A DNA stretch of 64,000 nt from Sycon ciliatum. Its lineage: Eukaryota > Porifera > Calcarea > Leucosolenida > Sycettidae. Where the stretch lies: contig NC_088654.1 of assembly GCF_964019385.1 (NCBI RefSeq), positions 17,568,873 through 17,632,872 of the forward strand, given 5' to 3'. The notes under the pieces are model-generated. The model made no database searches and was not told where the DNA came from. It saw only the letters and a program-made list of their open reading frames with translations. Position 1 is the stretch's first letter, and each line of letters opens with the position of its first letter. Shown one piece after another: positions 40,775-52,140 of the stretch. A program made the position numbers and the translations under genes.

Positions 40775-42893
40775 ATAATAGAGAGGTTCCGGGGTACGAT
40801 TTTCCGTGCCAAAATCCGTATGGGCGCTACGGATTTTTTCCAGGCGTGCTCCATACGATTTTTCGGCACGAGAATCCGTGTGGACTGGCTTTCATACGAA
40901 CCATGCTTCGTATGGAGATTTTGCGTCATCGGATCGGGTGCAGAAAGATTTTTCGCGTATTAATTTGGTACGAGAAACATCGATTTTTCGCGGGAAGTTT
41001 TGATTTCGGTACAAATTTTCAAAATAAAAAGGCATAGCGCGGGAATGTGACGTGTTTGCGATCGTAACCTAGGCAATGACGGCAAACACATAAGTTCCGT
41101 ACCCCGGAACCCGCGATATTCATGTTAAAACAAAATGGCGTCACGATTTATTGAAAGTGGTATAGTTGGTGGAACGAGTGTTCAAAACCATTTGAACTTC
41201 ATACTGTTCGTCTTCTTTTTGACATGCTCTCTTTCCATCGTCCTTAGCTTTTGTTTGTTGAGAGCTGTTTTGGCTTTCTCCTATACCTCTGGGGGATGCC
41301 AAGTGATGGTTTTGAGAGGCTGGTGATGGCTGTGAGCGAGAGTTTGCCGATCGGCGTCGTCCTCGCTATAGCGATGAAAATACTAGTTACTGCGCACCTG
41401 GCAGATATCACAACACGTCCGAGCGTCCAGGAGCAAAGGAATCTTGGGTTTTCACTGGAATCTAGTCCTCCAGGATCGTGTAGCCCACCGTCGGTGAATG
41501 GCGGTCCAGAAAGGTCGAACCTGGTCTTCTGCAGCATCTCGCAGTCCTGCGAGGCACACTGAATACGCCTGTCATGTATTCTACAAATAAAAATCACGAA
41601 GTAGTGGACTTTACAGTGATGAGTCTATCCTGTATGCTGCAAAAGACGCAGGAAATGTGACTGGTGTCTGTACACTCAGTGACTGGACGCCAACACCCCA
41701 GTCTTCTCCTGCAGGATCTGTTTGACATTGACATTATGCAGTAGGTCGGCATTGACCTGGTTTGGCAGCTATCGTAATAGTATCTGCCTGGTTGGATGTA
41801 GCAGGTTGGTGTTTGCTCGTCGTCCAGTCCGGAATTTTCTTGTAACTCACGGTGGAGTACGCGCAGGGTTTGTGATCATCCCTGTTCACTTCAATATTAT
41901 CAAACACAACGTTCCCTTTGTCACTCATCTTATCCTGAGTACTGAATTTGCTGACAATATTGCACCACCGTGACTTGTCACAACCTACCGCCACTGCTGG
42001 CGGTGGCGACTGGTTCGTCAATGGCGGTGACCAGGCTGACTGACTAGCTTCGAGACAGCGGCCTCGTTGTCAACCCCGCGGCAGCCTAAAGGTTGATTTT
42101 ATCGATCCAGCCTCAGCGCCATGTTGACGATGCCCTAGTGACTGTGTGTCATGGATTGCCTTGCCATCAGCGGTCATTGCCGTCCACCTTGATGCAGCCC
42201 TCAACAACTGGCTCAGCCCATGGGAGTCTCAAGTGGACAAAGTTGTTGCCAAAGTAGCTCAGAAGATTGGTGCATCGTGGTGTAGGTGAGCACATAACTA
42301 GGACTTCCCAGCGCCTATTTGTCCAGGCTGCGATACTATGTGACATGCTGTACTGCACATTCTTTTCAGCACTGCAAGGCTGGCAGCTGGACCGACTGCA
42401 GGGGCCGCGCACATGCAGGCCGCCTGTTGCCAGTGCAGCATTCTGGAACGTTCCTTCCTTCTGAGATCCGTGGAATAACGTTATTAACTTTCTTTGCTTC
42501 AAAGCAAGTTGCTTACCTTTCTGTTGTGCTCCCAGTGTCCTTACAACAATAACCTACAGCAATGTTTTATTTTCCTTTCCATTACCCAACCAATGAATAC
42601 TATGATGTCGATTCTATTTCTTCATGACTTTGGTGTGTGCCCGCGCACGCGCACGCACGTGTGTGTGTGTATACCTCACTCGCCACTCGAAGTTCTGTTC
42701 CCCATCACTGGAACACTGCCTGTTCTTTCAGGACCTGCCATCATCTGCAGGTGGGCATTCAATGATTGTATTGTGTGTGTGTTTCATTCAGAATCAGATC
42801 CGCTATCGTTGCTATAAGAGAAAATCTGTGGGTTCACATCCAGTGCATTTTTAGATTTGCGTGCTTTTCTCGCCACGGGCGCATACATGGGAC

Positions 42894-42930
<37 letters not shown>

Positions 42931-44810
42931 CTGTGTGTACGGGGATATTGTCTGTATCGGCTTTTGGTACTAATGTTCAGGTCTGTGCTTGCATGTGTGA
43001 ACATGAAATTGTCCGGTTCTGTGCATGCTATTGCTATGTTGTATATTATTGTATGTATGTGTGCATTTCCACGAACAGTGTAGACGAGCGTGGAGAGTGC
43101 ATTCATCCCTCATCAACCACTTCCCCTTGGGCTTACGAGAGTTTTTTCCGCGTACCTCTCATTTTTGTTTGTTTCTCTCTGATACTGTATTGATGCCGGT
43201 ACCTGTACCTCGATGTGTTCCTCTATCTGCAGTCGCCTTTAACCTTCGGTCAAGTTAACGTTTATTGTGCTCTAGTTATCGTGCGAATCAAAATGAACAA
43301 TAATAACACAAGTCGTGCTAGAGTGACGACATGTGCGTGTAGTAGGGTTGATGCGATGGGACGTTATAATTAGGTGGAACAGAACACACTTTGGGCAGAT
43401 TGATTGGGCATCATTGATTGTGCTCAGTCTAAACAGTGAACATAATAATTATCTCCAGTGACAGACTGTAGCGGCTAGCCTCCAATAGGTAGCTGGCACT
43501 AGTCGCTACTGCTTGTTTGACAGGTGCCGCCAGAACCCCTGTTGTGTCATGCTATAGATGCACATGCCCTGTTCTGGGGCATACTGAGGTACTTTGATTT
43601 TGTTGACTGCATGTAGACAGCATCCAATAGTAGTACTCGTAGACCTTGGCTCTTGGTAGGTCAACCACCATCGCATGGATCGATCGGTGACTATGCACTT
43701 GGAGGTTGGAATAGCCCGCGTTGAACAGATCTTGCCATGGCCCAGGGAGTGAACTCGCTTACTCGACTATCCCGGTTTTAGTTAACCAGCATAAGTGGTG
43801 CAATTTGTCCATACCATGTTGCGAGCTCACAGTTGTTTGGGCAGGTTTTGAGCTGCACCACGAAACAAAGCGAAATAACGGCGTGACTGTAGAGCAAGGA
43901 AGCGGCGAGACGGCACTTCCAGGACGAGACAGGCAGTAGAGATGTGTTCACAGCACGAGCAACCTCTCAAACCCTGCCGGTACTCCACAGTTACAAGAAA
44001 ATGTCGGACTGGACGACGCGCCAATGCAAACCTGCTACATCCAACCAGGCAGATAGCTGCCAAACCAGGCCAATGTCGATCCACTGCATACCGGTATGTC
44101 AATGTCAAACAGATCCTGCAGGAGAAGACTGGGATGATATTGGCGTCCAGTGTACGGACACCAGTCACATTTCCTGCGTCTTTTGCAGCATACAGGATAG
44201 ACTCATCACTGTAAAGTCCACTACTTCGTGATTTTTATTTGTAGAATACATGACAGGCGTATTCAGTTTGCCTCGCAGGACTGCGAGATGCTGCAGAAGA
44301 CCAGGTTCGACCTTTCTGGACCGCCATTCACCGACGGTGGGCTACACGATCCTGGAGGAACTAGATTCCAGTGAAAACCCAAGATTCCTTTGCTCCTGGA
44401 CGCTCGGACGTGTTGTGATATCTGCCAGGTGCGCAGTAACTAGTATTTTCATGGCTATAGCGAGGACGACGCCGATCGGCAAACTCTCGCTCACAGCCAT
44501 CACCAGCCTCTCAAAACCATCACTTGGCATCCCCCAGAGGTATAGGAGAAAGCCAAAACAGCTCTCAACAAACAAAAGCTAAGGACGATGGAAAGAGAGC
44601 ATGTCAAAAAGAAGACGAACAGTATGAAGTTCAAATGGTTTTGAACACTCGTTCCACCAACTATACCACTTTCAATAAATCGTGACGCCATTTTGTTTTA
44701 ACACGCATACGGTCCACTTTTCACTGCTCGAAAACGACGTATAAAAAATCCGTAGAGCCTCCACGGATTTTGGCACGAAAAATCGTACTCCGGAACCTCC
44801 CTAATTATGG
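40775..44810. mobile_element. 4-kb foldback with arms of about 1 kb
   Basis: Terminal GAGGTTCCGGGGTACGATTT-type inverted ends. The arms continue with 41128-41900 against 43950-44700, including 'caaaatggcgtcacgattta' and 'ggatgtagcaggttggtgtttgc' blocks in opposite orientation. The unique centre, about 41900-43950, contains GT tracts. Frames in the two arms encode the same unidentified peptide of about 110 residues (KLSLTAITSLSKPSLGIPQR). Confidence 0.7.
42895..42930. repeat. (GT)n microsatellite
   Basis: Short (GT)n in the centre of the 4-kb foldback. Confidence 0.9.
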
Positions 44811-44932
44811 GCTTCATTATTTCACTTGGATGCTGCACACATAATAATTATTATAATATACTACACAGCAGGGCCGGCCCTGGGGGTTCATAAACCCTAT
44901 GAACCCCTGCTAGTACTACATTGTAGTACTAG

Positions 44933-44968
44933 CAAGAGTCCATAAACCACGCGTTTTATGGACTCTTG
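44933..44968. mobile_element. 36-bp palindrome with 7-bp TSD
   Basis: Arms CAAGAGTCCATAAA / TTTATGGACTCTTG, 8-base loop, flanked by the perfect direct repeat gtactag (44926-44932 and 44969-44975). Another small palindrome (GCTAGTACTACA / TGTAGTACTAGC) lies directly to the left. Confidence 0.7.
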
Positions 44969-45224
44969 GTACTAGACTACACACAGTGTACCGGCAGCCA
45001 GCTACGCGACACGCGCAGTTGCATGAATGGACTACGCGTCCTGACAAGCGATCTACGCCGGCTGTGATGGCATGCTAATCTATAATCAGCTCCTATACAT
45101 GTCGTCAATACTTTTTTGAATTGAAGCCCGGTTTGCGATTTTCGACACGACTCCCTCCCCCCCCCCCCCCCCAAACGTATGCTCTTCGTTTCAGGGGCTT
45201 CTGCGAACTTTTGCGATGGTCCCT

Positions 45225-45366
45225 TATAGAGGTTATGCGATAACGTCAAACCCGCCATATATAGGAGCCAGTTGGGGTGGCAAAATGCCCAAAGCGCGTA
45301 CAGAAACCCCTTATATAGAAGAATTTGGGGTGGCAAACGTACTACGTGTATCGCATAACCTCTATA
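45225..45366. mobile_element. 142-bp MITE, copy 1
   Basis: Perfect 18-bp TIR TATAGAGGTTATGCGATA / TATCGCATAACCTCTATA. A second copy splits the LINE at 59016-59162. Confidence 0.85.
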
Positions 45367-45485
45367 CATGTACATGTACCATGAAAAGAAAAACAATAAT
45401 ATTCCAGTACATGCGCAATACATTGGAAAACTCCAAGAAATTCCATGTAAAACAGACGAAATTCAGTTCTCAATATGGCCGATGC

Positions 45486-45695
45486 CTACTCCAGCACCAT
45501 CCTGCGTTGACATGACAGGCAAGTCAGGCGCCTTCTGAAGTTCTGGACCCGCGTAGCTGGAGGTCGACTGCATGGAACACTGAAAATTGGGTATTGATTC
45601 GCAGCCAAACCATTATGATTGAAACTGAGGGCTTGTCCCACTTGAGCCTCTGTTGAGGGCGAGGCGACCAGCAAGTCGCTTCTGATAACCTGCAT
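45486..45695 (-). other. Possible terminal exon, unidentified
   Basis: An open frame of 68 codons with varied composition (SDLLVASPSTEAQVGQALSF ... RRLTCLSCQRRM) following an acceptor-like atgtatgcag and ending in TAG. No family recognised and no neighbouring exon found, so it may be chance. Confidence 0.2.
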
Positions 45696-45839
45696 ACATG
45701 TATTTCAATTTTCAACTGTTCGTGGTGTAGCCAAGGACTGTGCATGTGTTGCGAGTTGGGTATACTGAGAATATGACAAGGCTACAGTGGAGGTTCAAAG
45801 TTCTTTAAAAAACATTTACCATGCAGTTAATGCTATCAC

Positions 45840-46190
45840 GTGACAGTCTTTGATAATGCTCGAAACATTAGCAGATTCTGCTCGAAGAACAGGGAAATTA
45901 GCCCCAACCATACACACCTTATGGCAGGCACTTCCTTGAATTCTGCTCCATTTCTTTTTTCACATACCAAACATGCATGAAACATCAGGCGCGTGCCCCG
46001 TATGGGTTCCTGGGTGCCCGGAACCCCCCTTTTTTCGCTCAAAATGCAGGATTTTGCTTCATTTTTTGAAAGATTTCCCGGAGGAGGTCCCCCGGAAACC
46101 CCCCTTGAAGGGCACCGGCGCACGCGCCTGAACATACCAGAAAAAGTAGAAAATTCTGCAAAATTGTCTGCCGGCAGTATCCGCTGAGGG
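45840..46190. repeat. Dispersed repeat split by a hAT5-like MITE
   Basis: Paralogous to 51965-52140 (inverted orientation). The paralog lacks the 145-bp insertion. Confidence 0.75.
45986..46130. mobile_element. 145-bp hAT5-like MITE with 5-bp TSD
   Basis: Ends CAGGCGCGTGCC / GGCGCACGCGCCTG, flanked by aacat (45981-45985 and 46131-46135). Terminal bases match the 16799-18346 element. The empty site is visible at about 52010-52030. Confidence 0.85.
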
Positions 46191-46297
46191 CATTATCTCC
46201 TACCGGCGTGCAACTGCAATCTCCATCGATAATCTCATGCGTACAATTTCTACATCAGTACATGAGTACATGACTACCAGTTTTTATCCTACTGTGC

Positions 46298-46326
46298 GTG
46301 TGTGTGTGCGCGTGTGTGTGGTACAT

Positions 46327-46397
<71 letters not shown>
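46298..46397. repeat. (TG)n directly 5' of a SINE
   Basis: About 100 bases of (TG)n ending at the first base of the tRNA-like head. Confidence 0.98.
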
Positions 46398-46400
<3 letters not shown>

Positions 46401-46790
46401 ATATGGTGCAGTGGTATGTGCAGCGATTTCCAATCGATAGGTTGCGGGTTCGATTCCCGATGATTATGGTCACACACGTCTTTCTTCTCTTTCTCAGACT
46501 CCTCCTGACTTTTCTTTCATTCTCCTGGGTGGTTACCAACAGCCAGTGCATGCCGGAGTATGTGGTGTGATGTGTGTGCGTGAAAAAAAATGAAAAAGAC
46601 CAAAAAGTAGGGATTCACTGGCCAGAAAAGCCACTTCATAGCTGTATGGTGTAGACCAGGCTGAAAAGTGGTGGTCAATTCTTCAGCCTTGCAAGCTGTT
46701 GAATGGTGCAATCCCAGCACAAGCTGCTATGGCTTCTGCTGTAGCATCGCTATCATCGCCTCTGGCGATGGGCGTCCAATGGTCCAATGG
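46398..46790 (+). mobile_element. tRNA-derived SINE with intact A and B boxes
   Basis: The tRNA-like head at 46398-46469 has A-box-like TGGTGCAGTGGT (46404-46415), anticodon-arm-like CGATTTCCAATCG and B box GGTTCGATTCC (46447-46457). The arrangement most resembles a tRNA-Gly(TCC). Pyrimidine-rich body, A-rich stretch, then an end segment (46607-46735) shared with the 2.5-3.2-kb copy. (TG)n follows at 46789-46804. Not a functional tRNA: the acceptor stem does not pair fully. Confidence 0.8.
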
Positions 46791-46829
46791 TGTGTGTGTG
46801 TGTGACATCCCCAGCCTGCTGACATCGCG

Positions 46830-47577
46830 CCGCATGGAGTGGCTTGGGCATGTTGTGCGAATGCATGAGGAGCGTGCCCCGCGTCAACTACTGTTTGGCA
46901 CCCTACATCCTGTCCGTCCAATGTGCGGCCCGAGGAAAAGGTGGCGCGATGCTGCGCGGAAGGATCTGGCGGCGTTGGGCATCGACGAATGGTATGACTT
47001 GGCCCAGGATAGACGGGAATGGCGGGCCGCTTGCAGTGTTCTGCCCCGCCCCAACCCGTTTGTGAGCCCCTGCGGATACCTTGTGCCGAGTGTGGCCGTC
47101 TCTTCTCCAGGAGTGGTTTGCCTCGTCATAAATGCCTCGATGAGCGCCGCAAACCTGTATCAGAACAGAGAGGTAGCCGACAATGTTCTTCCTGCGAGCG
47201 CTGGTTCCGCAGTGCCGGAGGTTTGGCGGTCCACAAGTGCCCCAACTCCCGGATGCTCCCCGCGACATCGTCTCGGGCTCCGTGCCGGGCGGCGGTGTCT
47301 ACCATTGCTGCTCAGGCGACTCCTCCGCCGTAGCGTGTGCGGCCCGCTCTCTCATGCTGCAAGGCCCACTGTGGGGCCTGTGGCCGATGCTGCCGCTCTA
47401 CTCGTGGATTCCAAATCCATAGCTGCCGGAGATGGCTCTCTCGTCGTGCTGATTGAACATGGTTCCTGATCTCTCGGCAGACTGCCGACTTTCTGCCGTC
47501 GCGCGTCGTTTTCCATGTTGTCAGCCCCGCGAGGGGACACGTGACCGTAATGGCAGTGTTTATCAGGACCAGGACCA
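46830..47577 (+). pseudogene. RTE-like LINE C-terminus and 3' UTR, (GT)n tail
   Basis: Frame 1 encodes RRMEWLGHVVRMHEERAPR and CGPRKRWRDAARKDLAAL; after a frameshift near 47035, two zinc-finger-like units (CAECGRLFSRSGLPRHKC and CSSCERWFRSAGGLAVHKC). Same architecture as 28590-29206 but with two fingers. The 3' UTR ends CAGGACCAGG and passes directly into GT/GC repeats. Confidence 0.8.
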
Positions 47578-47675
47578 GGTGTGTGCGCGCGCGCTTGAGT
47601 GTACTGCATGTGTGTGCGTTGGTTGGTATGCGCGCGCGTGCATGCGTGTGTGTGTGTGTGTGTGTGGTGTGCGTA
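47578..47675. repeat. (GT)n/(GC)n tail
   Basis: Alternating purine-pyrimidine tract starting exactly at the LINE 3' end. Confidence 0.9.
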
Positions 47676-47696
47676 CATGTACAATACATAATGTAT

Positions 47697-47850
47697 ACAA
47701 AAGAGAAATGACCAAGGAACTACAAGTTACGCTATACTGTCCACTAACACCACCAGTTACTAAACAATCAGCTCATGCGATAACATTGCACGGCACTGCT
47801 CGACGTAACCTGTAGTTCCTTGGTCCTTTCTCTTTTGTATAAATTAAGCC
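47697..47850. mobile_element. Foldback, ACAAAAGAGAAATGACCAAGG family
   Basis: Opens with 'tacaaaagagaaatgaccaagg' and closes with its inverse 'ccttggtcctttctcttttgta'. Same family as 22607 and 57082. Confidence 0.7.
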
Positions 47851-47965
47851 TTGGCTCTCCATCCGAGTCCATTCCAATACATAATGTGTTGTAATGCAAA
47901 AAGGGAGATTCATATTCATGTACATGTACATGTACATGTACATGAATATGTATTACTAGTACTCA

Positions 47966-48136
47966 AGTAAAACCTGTCAAGGCGACCACTCGGATAAGGC
48001 GACCACCTGTCCTAGAAGACCACTGGAGCCAGGACCAAGGGATGCTTTTACCAGTCAATTGACCCTGGATAAGGAGACCACCTGGTAACAGAGACTACAT
48101 TGTTCAGGTTCCTTGAGCGGTAGACAGGTTTCACTG
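47966..48136. mobile_element. Tigger-like MITE (CAGTRAAACCTGTC family)
   Basis: Inverted ends AAGTAAAACCTGTC / GACAGGTTTCACTG with the 'gaccacctgtcctagaagaccac' body shared with 58460-58637. Confidence 0.8.
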
Positions 48137-48650
48137 TAATTCAATGTGCATGTACACGTCCAAGTGGGGTCGGTCCACTGTAAGATGTAGCCTCTCTTCA
48201 CTCAGACTCAAACCATGTGAGAAGAGCAGTGAGGGCGATGTGTCAGCAGATGCGGCCCATTAGTGTCATGATTGCTACTTGTTACTGCACAATGCAGTTC
48301 CGGTCACGATGGTCACTTGAGTATATACATGTAAACATGTACAGGATTGTATAGATTGTACATAATTATAGTGAATGACCGTTGTTGTCGTTGGATAATC
48401 CCTCACCCATCCTAATCGTATCTTGTACGTAACTGGTTCTATACCATGCATCTAGCTAGTGCAAACCATAGCCTAGGTCTCGCGGAGTACTACAAGTACA
48501 ACTACATTGTACGTACAATCAAGGTTACTGGTCACGTGGTGTGTTATCGCTGGTTAGCCCAGTATCTAATGCTGTTCTTCCACTGCCCCAAAATACGAGA
48601 AGAGTGCCTTTAGTAAAGAGCCTCCCGACTACAGACCATGTCGACCTAGT
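48137..48650. other. Unassigned
   Basis: No gene or repeat recognised. Confidence 0.4.
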
Positions 48651-48677
48651 AGTACCTTCCATGACCTACATTCCAGC

Positions 48678-48938
48678 ATGTTATGTCACCATGCAGCGAG
48701 GCGAGACGTTCCAGATGTAGGAGCTGCATTGTACTTCTCCTCCAGCACTGCCGCTGCCACTGCGCTCCAAGGCAAGGGATTCTGTTCACAGGCTCCAGCT
48801 AGGCTACTGAGCCATCCCCAGGCCCTTCGCCTTGGCGACCGCCATTGCGAGAGCATGCTCACATCACCCAGTGACCTGATGAGTGATGGATCGGACCATC
48901 CCGGTGTTTCGCCACTGTCACTAACATCAAGAGACTGA
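48678..48938 (+). other. Possible last exon of an unidentified gene
   Basis: An open frame of 86 codons with Ala/Ser-rich then Ser/Asp-rich composition, ending SPSDLMSDGSDHPGVSPLSL and TSRD before a TGA. An acceptor-like ctacattccag lies just upstream. The tail looks like a real acidic C-terminus, but no domain or upstream exon was found. Confidence 0.3.
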
Positions 48939-50820
48939 GGACATGATCGTCACCTGGGGATTCTTCGTTTTATTTTCATAGAGAGTTTTACGCCAAATTT
49001 GGTGAGATTGCGCATCACGTACAGTACAGCGATCCACCCCGTTGTGGATTGTACAATTATGTAGGTTTAGGCGGCAGCTGCATCATCTTTTGATTGAGCA
49101 GTTCTTGGACCAGCGCGGTTGTCGAAGACACAATCGGGTATTGTGGGGTATATTTTAAACGTAGCTGAACTCTGCACCTTTAAGTTTAACTATCAACAAA
49201 GCTGTTAACGATACCATTCAGCTGTTCAATAAGGCAACAATCTCTCCTCCTCTACTTACTCCATGCGCTCTCAGCCTACACGTGGCTACCCTGTAACCGG
49301 TTACCCCTTCGTTGTTTGCATGTACATGTACATATGTACATTATGTGCCGGTATAATATCCTCTGTCAGATCATACTTTTTCTTTCCAAATTTTCTAATT
49401 CCTTTCCTCTCTTTTCTAAATGCGGCTTATCCATTCGCCTTCATGTCATTGGGCCTAGTTCCCGTTTATGGTGCGAATTACAGTAAACCAACCAACCATA
49501 TTAAAAATATCACCATGGTATTGGTGTGTGTAATGGCTACTGAGGCTAGCCATCTGTTGGCTGAGAGCGTATAGAGCCATTGGAGGGGAAGAAGAGGAGA
49601 GATTGTTGCATTATTGAATGCTGCACTGTCAAGTGATTTGCACATGAAATGTTCAGCAGATGACGCCTGTAAGTGTATGCCTGAGCTGAGCAGTGCTGAC
49701 ACAGCAGAACGATGAAGCTTCGATTCTCGAATGACTCAGTACATGTACTCTGCCGGCCTAAGCCAGTAAAGGCTAAACGACGTAACGTCGTTGTATGGTA
49801 TAATAACGATCTGTGAGTGTGACGCACCAGAACGATGAACGCTGCATGCGGCACTACTCTCGCCGCTTCAATGCAGTTGTATGATATCATCGTAACTGGC
49901 AGGTGTGGACCGGGACAGGCTCTTTTAGTTACTTCATTCCCAGGCAGTAATACTAATAGTTGGTGGTCCACTTTTTCCTCCCGGAGCAATGGGCCGCGGG
50001 GATATCCAGTACACGTAGTTACGTCTGTTCTAGGATTAGTAAGCAGAACAGTCATAGTGATTGTGCTGCAGTGTTGCGGCACCTGGCCCTCACCCTCTTG
50101 GCAACTCCTTGGAAGGCATCAATGCAGTGCTTGACCAACAGAGGTGCGTGCCCGCGCGTGTTGCTACCACGAAGTACATGCACATGTAACTACAACCCAT
50201 TGTACTGCACTACAGCTGCGCTCCGTGAAATCCGACCGGAAGTGCAAAGCTGCCACCAGCCCTGGACCAGTTTTCGATTATTTTCATTGTGTGCTCACAG
50301 CCACACAGTGAGTAGTCGTTCGTGCCACTACCAGGCCTGCAGGGCGAAGTAACATTAGTTGAAGGCGCCAAATACGCACTCTGGGTCAGATTTCACCGAG
50401 CGTAACTTTAGTAATAGTAGTGCCCAGTGCACCGGTGACAGACGGTGGTGTGTGGTTGGCGATCGCGAACCAGGCCGGTTTCTGGCAACGAACGGCGGCC
50501 GGAGAAGCAAGAGGCCACTACAAAGCTGGGGACCTTTCGCCGAGATCAAGGTCCAAGGAGACCTTACCGTGTACAAAATGTGGAAACCAAGGCTGGCTGG
50601 AGTGCAGAATAAAGCATAGTCTTCTACTTACAGTCATGTACATGTAGTACTAAGTCTTGCACAATCATGTTGTGTTTAAGCTAAAAACGTGTTTCTATGG
50701 TACACGCCAAGTGGTATCGTGTAGCGTGGGAGAGGTTGATTGCGATACAAGCAGAGCTAGAGACACACTTGATTGCAGCACGTTATCGCCTATCCGGGTG
50801 TGGATAGATTGCTCATCTCT
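48939..50820. other. Unassigned
   Basis: Short reading frames only; (ACATGT) words at 49318-49335. Nothing recognised. Confidence 0.4.
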
Positions 50821-50845
50821 CCCCCCCCCCCCCCCCCCCCCCCCC
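50821..50845. repeat. Poly(C) run (about 25)
   Basis: Homopolymer; length is likely unreliable in the assembly. Confidence 0.95.
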
Positions 50846-51964
50846 TGCATGCTGCAATGACTGTAGTAGTTGACTGCACACAGCAAACATTCGGAGCCGC
50901 GCCGCTAGGAGTCGAAGGCAGAATTGATAAAAAGGCAAGATGGCGATTGATGACGTAGACGTAACATCAATGGTTGAATGCAGGTATCAAACGAAGTTCT
51001 CGAGAGTGAACAAACTCCAATCAATGGCAATCATCTCAAATCCTCTCATGCATCCGCCTACCGGTAGTAACCGGTGGCGACCAGTCGCTGAATACTATAT
51101 CAATCCATGCAAGATGGTACATACGAACAAGATACCCACAGACACCCACACTTACACATCCAGCAACATGCAGCATCAGGGGCACAATAAATGCCAAGAC
51201 GCTGTAAGAGGCAGGACTACTTGGGTATAACATTAAATTTTATGACCTGATTGTATTTGCCAGTATACAATGTAGTATCGAGAGCAAGGCGCACCAGCAA
51301 CAAGGATACCGGTATTAAAAACTGGACTACTGTAACTAAAATAATGGTTGTCCAGTGCCGGTGAAACTGATCTTTGGGCCACACGAATTGACAACGAATG
51401 GGCTGTTGACTTTGTTGAGCAGTCGTTCCCGTCTGTCGCCTTCCACGAAGATTTACCAAGGTATAAGCAGTGCTTCTGATTCTAAGTTTGGAACACCGTT
51501 CGGTTGAAGTGATCGTGCTACTTCCGTCCCTTCTTCAAACGTAGTCGAAACCGTTTGTTGATCTCAAGGCGCTGCATTCCGTGTATGCCCGGCATTATGA
51601 AGGATGCACACAATGTCGACTCATGAAAGCCCCGATAGACTGTCACCCTTCAGATGTGCACAAACCTACATTGTACATGACTTGATTGTACACATGTATG
51701 TCGTTATGTTAACCGACTGTGGATTAAAATGGGCAGAATTGCCTTCGTGAACTGCCGGCAGTTTGCATAAGAGAGCCATTTCCTCACGCTGTCTGTTGTT
51801 CATCAAGGTAAGCAGCACTGAAGAACAATACCCCCCCCCCCCCCCACACACACACATTTGGATCTCAAGGGCATTCATACACATGGGCACATGTACATGT
51901 ACATGATTGTGTTCTGTGTTAGAATTCTAGCTATGTCAGTATGTATGCATGCATGCAGTAGGCC
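50846..51964. other. Unassigned
   Basis: No feature recognised apart from a C run followed by CA at 51831-51856. Confidence 0.4.
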
Positions 51965-52140
51965 TTTGCGGATAATGCCGGCAGAAAAATTGGCAGAATT
52001 CGGTACTTTTCTGGTAAGTTTCATGCATGTTTGGTATGTGGATAAAGAAATGGAGCAGAATTCGAAGAATTACCCGCCATAAGGTCTGTATGATTCTGCC
52101 AATTTCACTGCTTTTCGAGCAGAATCTGACAAAGCCTAGC
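51965..52140. repeat. Empty-site paralog of 45840-46190
   Basis: Inverted orientation to the 45.9-kb copy; contiguous where that copy has the 145-bp insertion. Confidence 0.75.

Larger units (their letters stand above)
40673..45223. mobile_element. TTA-flanked Harbinger-like element, 25-bp TIR
   Basis: Perfect 25-bp TIR beginning GGGACCATCGCAAAAGTTCG with TTA outside both ends (40670-40672, 45224-45226). Most of its length is a nested foldback (about 40775-44810). No transposase recognised. Confidence 0.7.

Noticed and set aside
41135-41326. Hydrophobic 63-residue frame (possible membrane peptide)
   Set aside because: It lies in a foldback arm and is repeated identically in the other arm at 44500-44691; no evidence of expression.
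46398-46469. Functional tRNA-Gly gene
   Set aside because: The acceptor stem pairs only partly, the head is fused to a SINE body, and a second degenerate copy has the same body.
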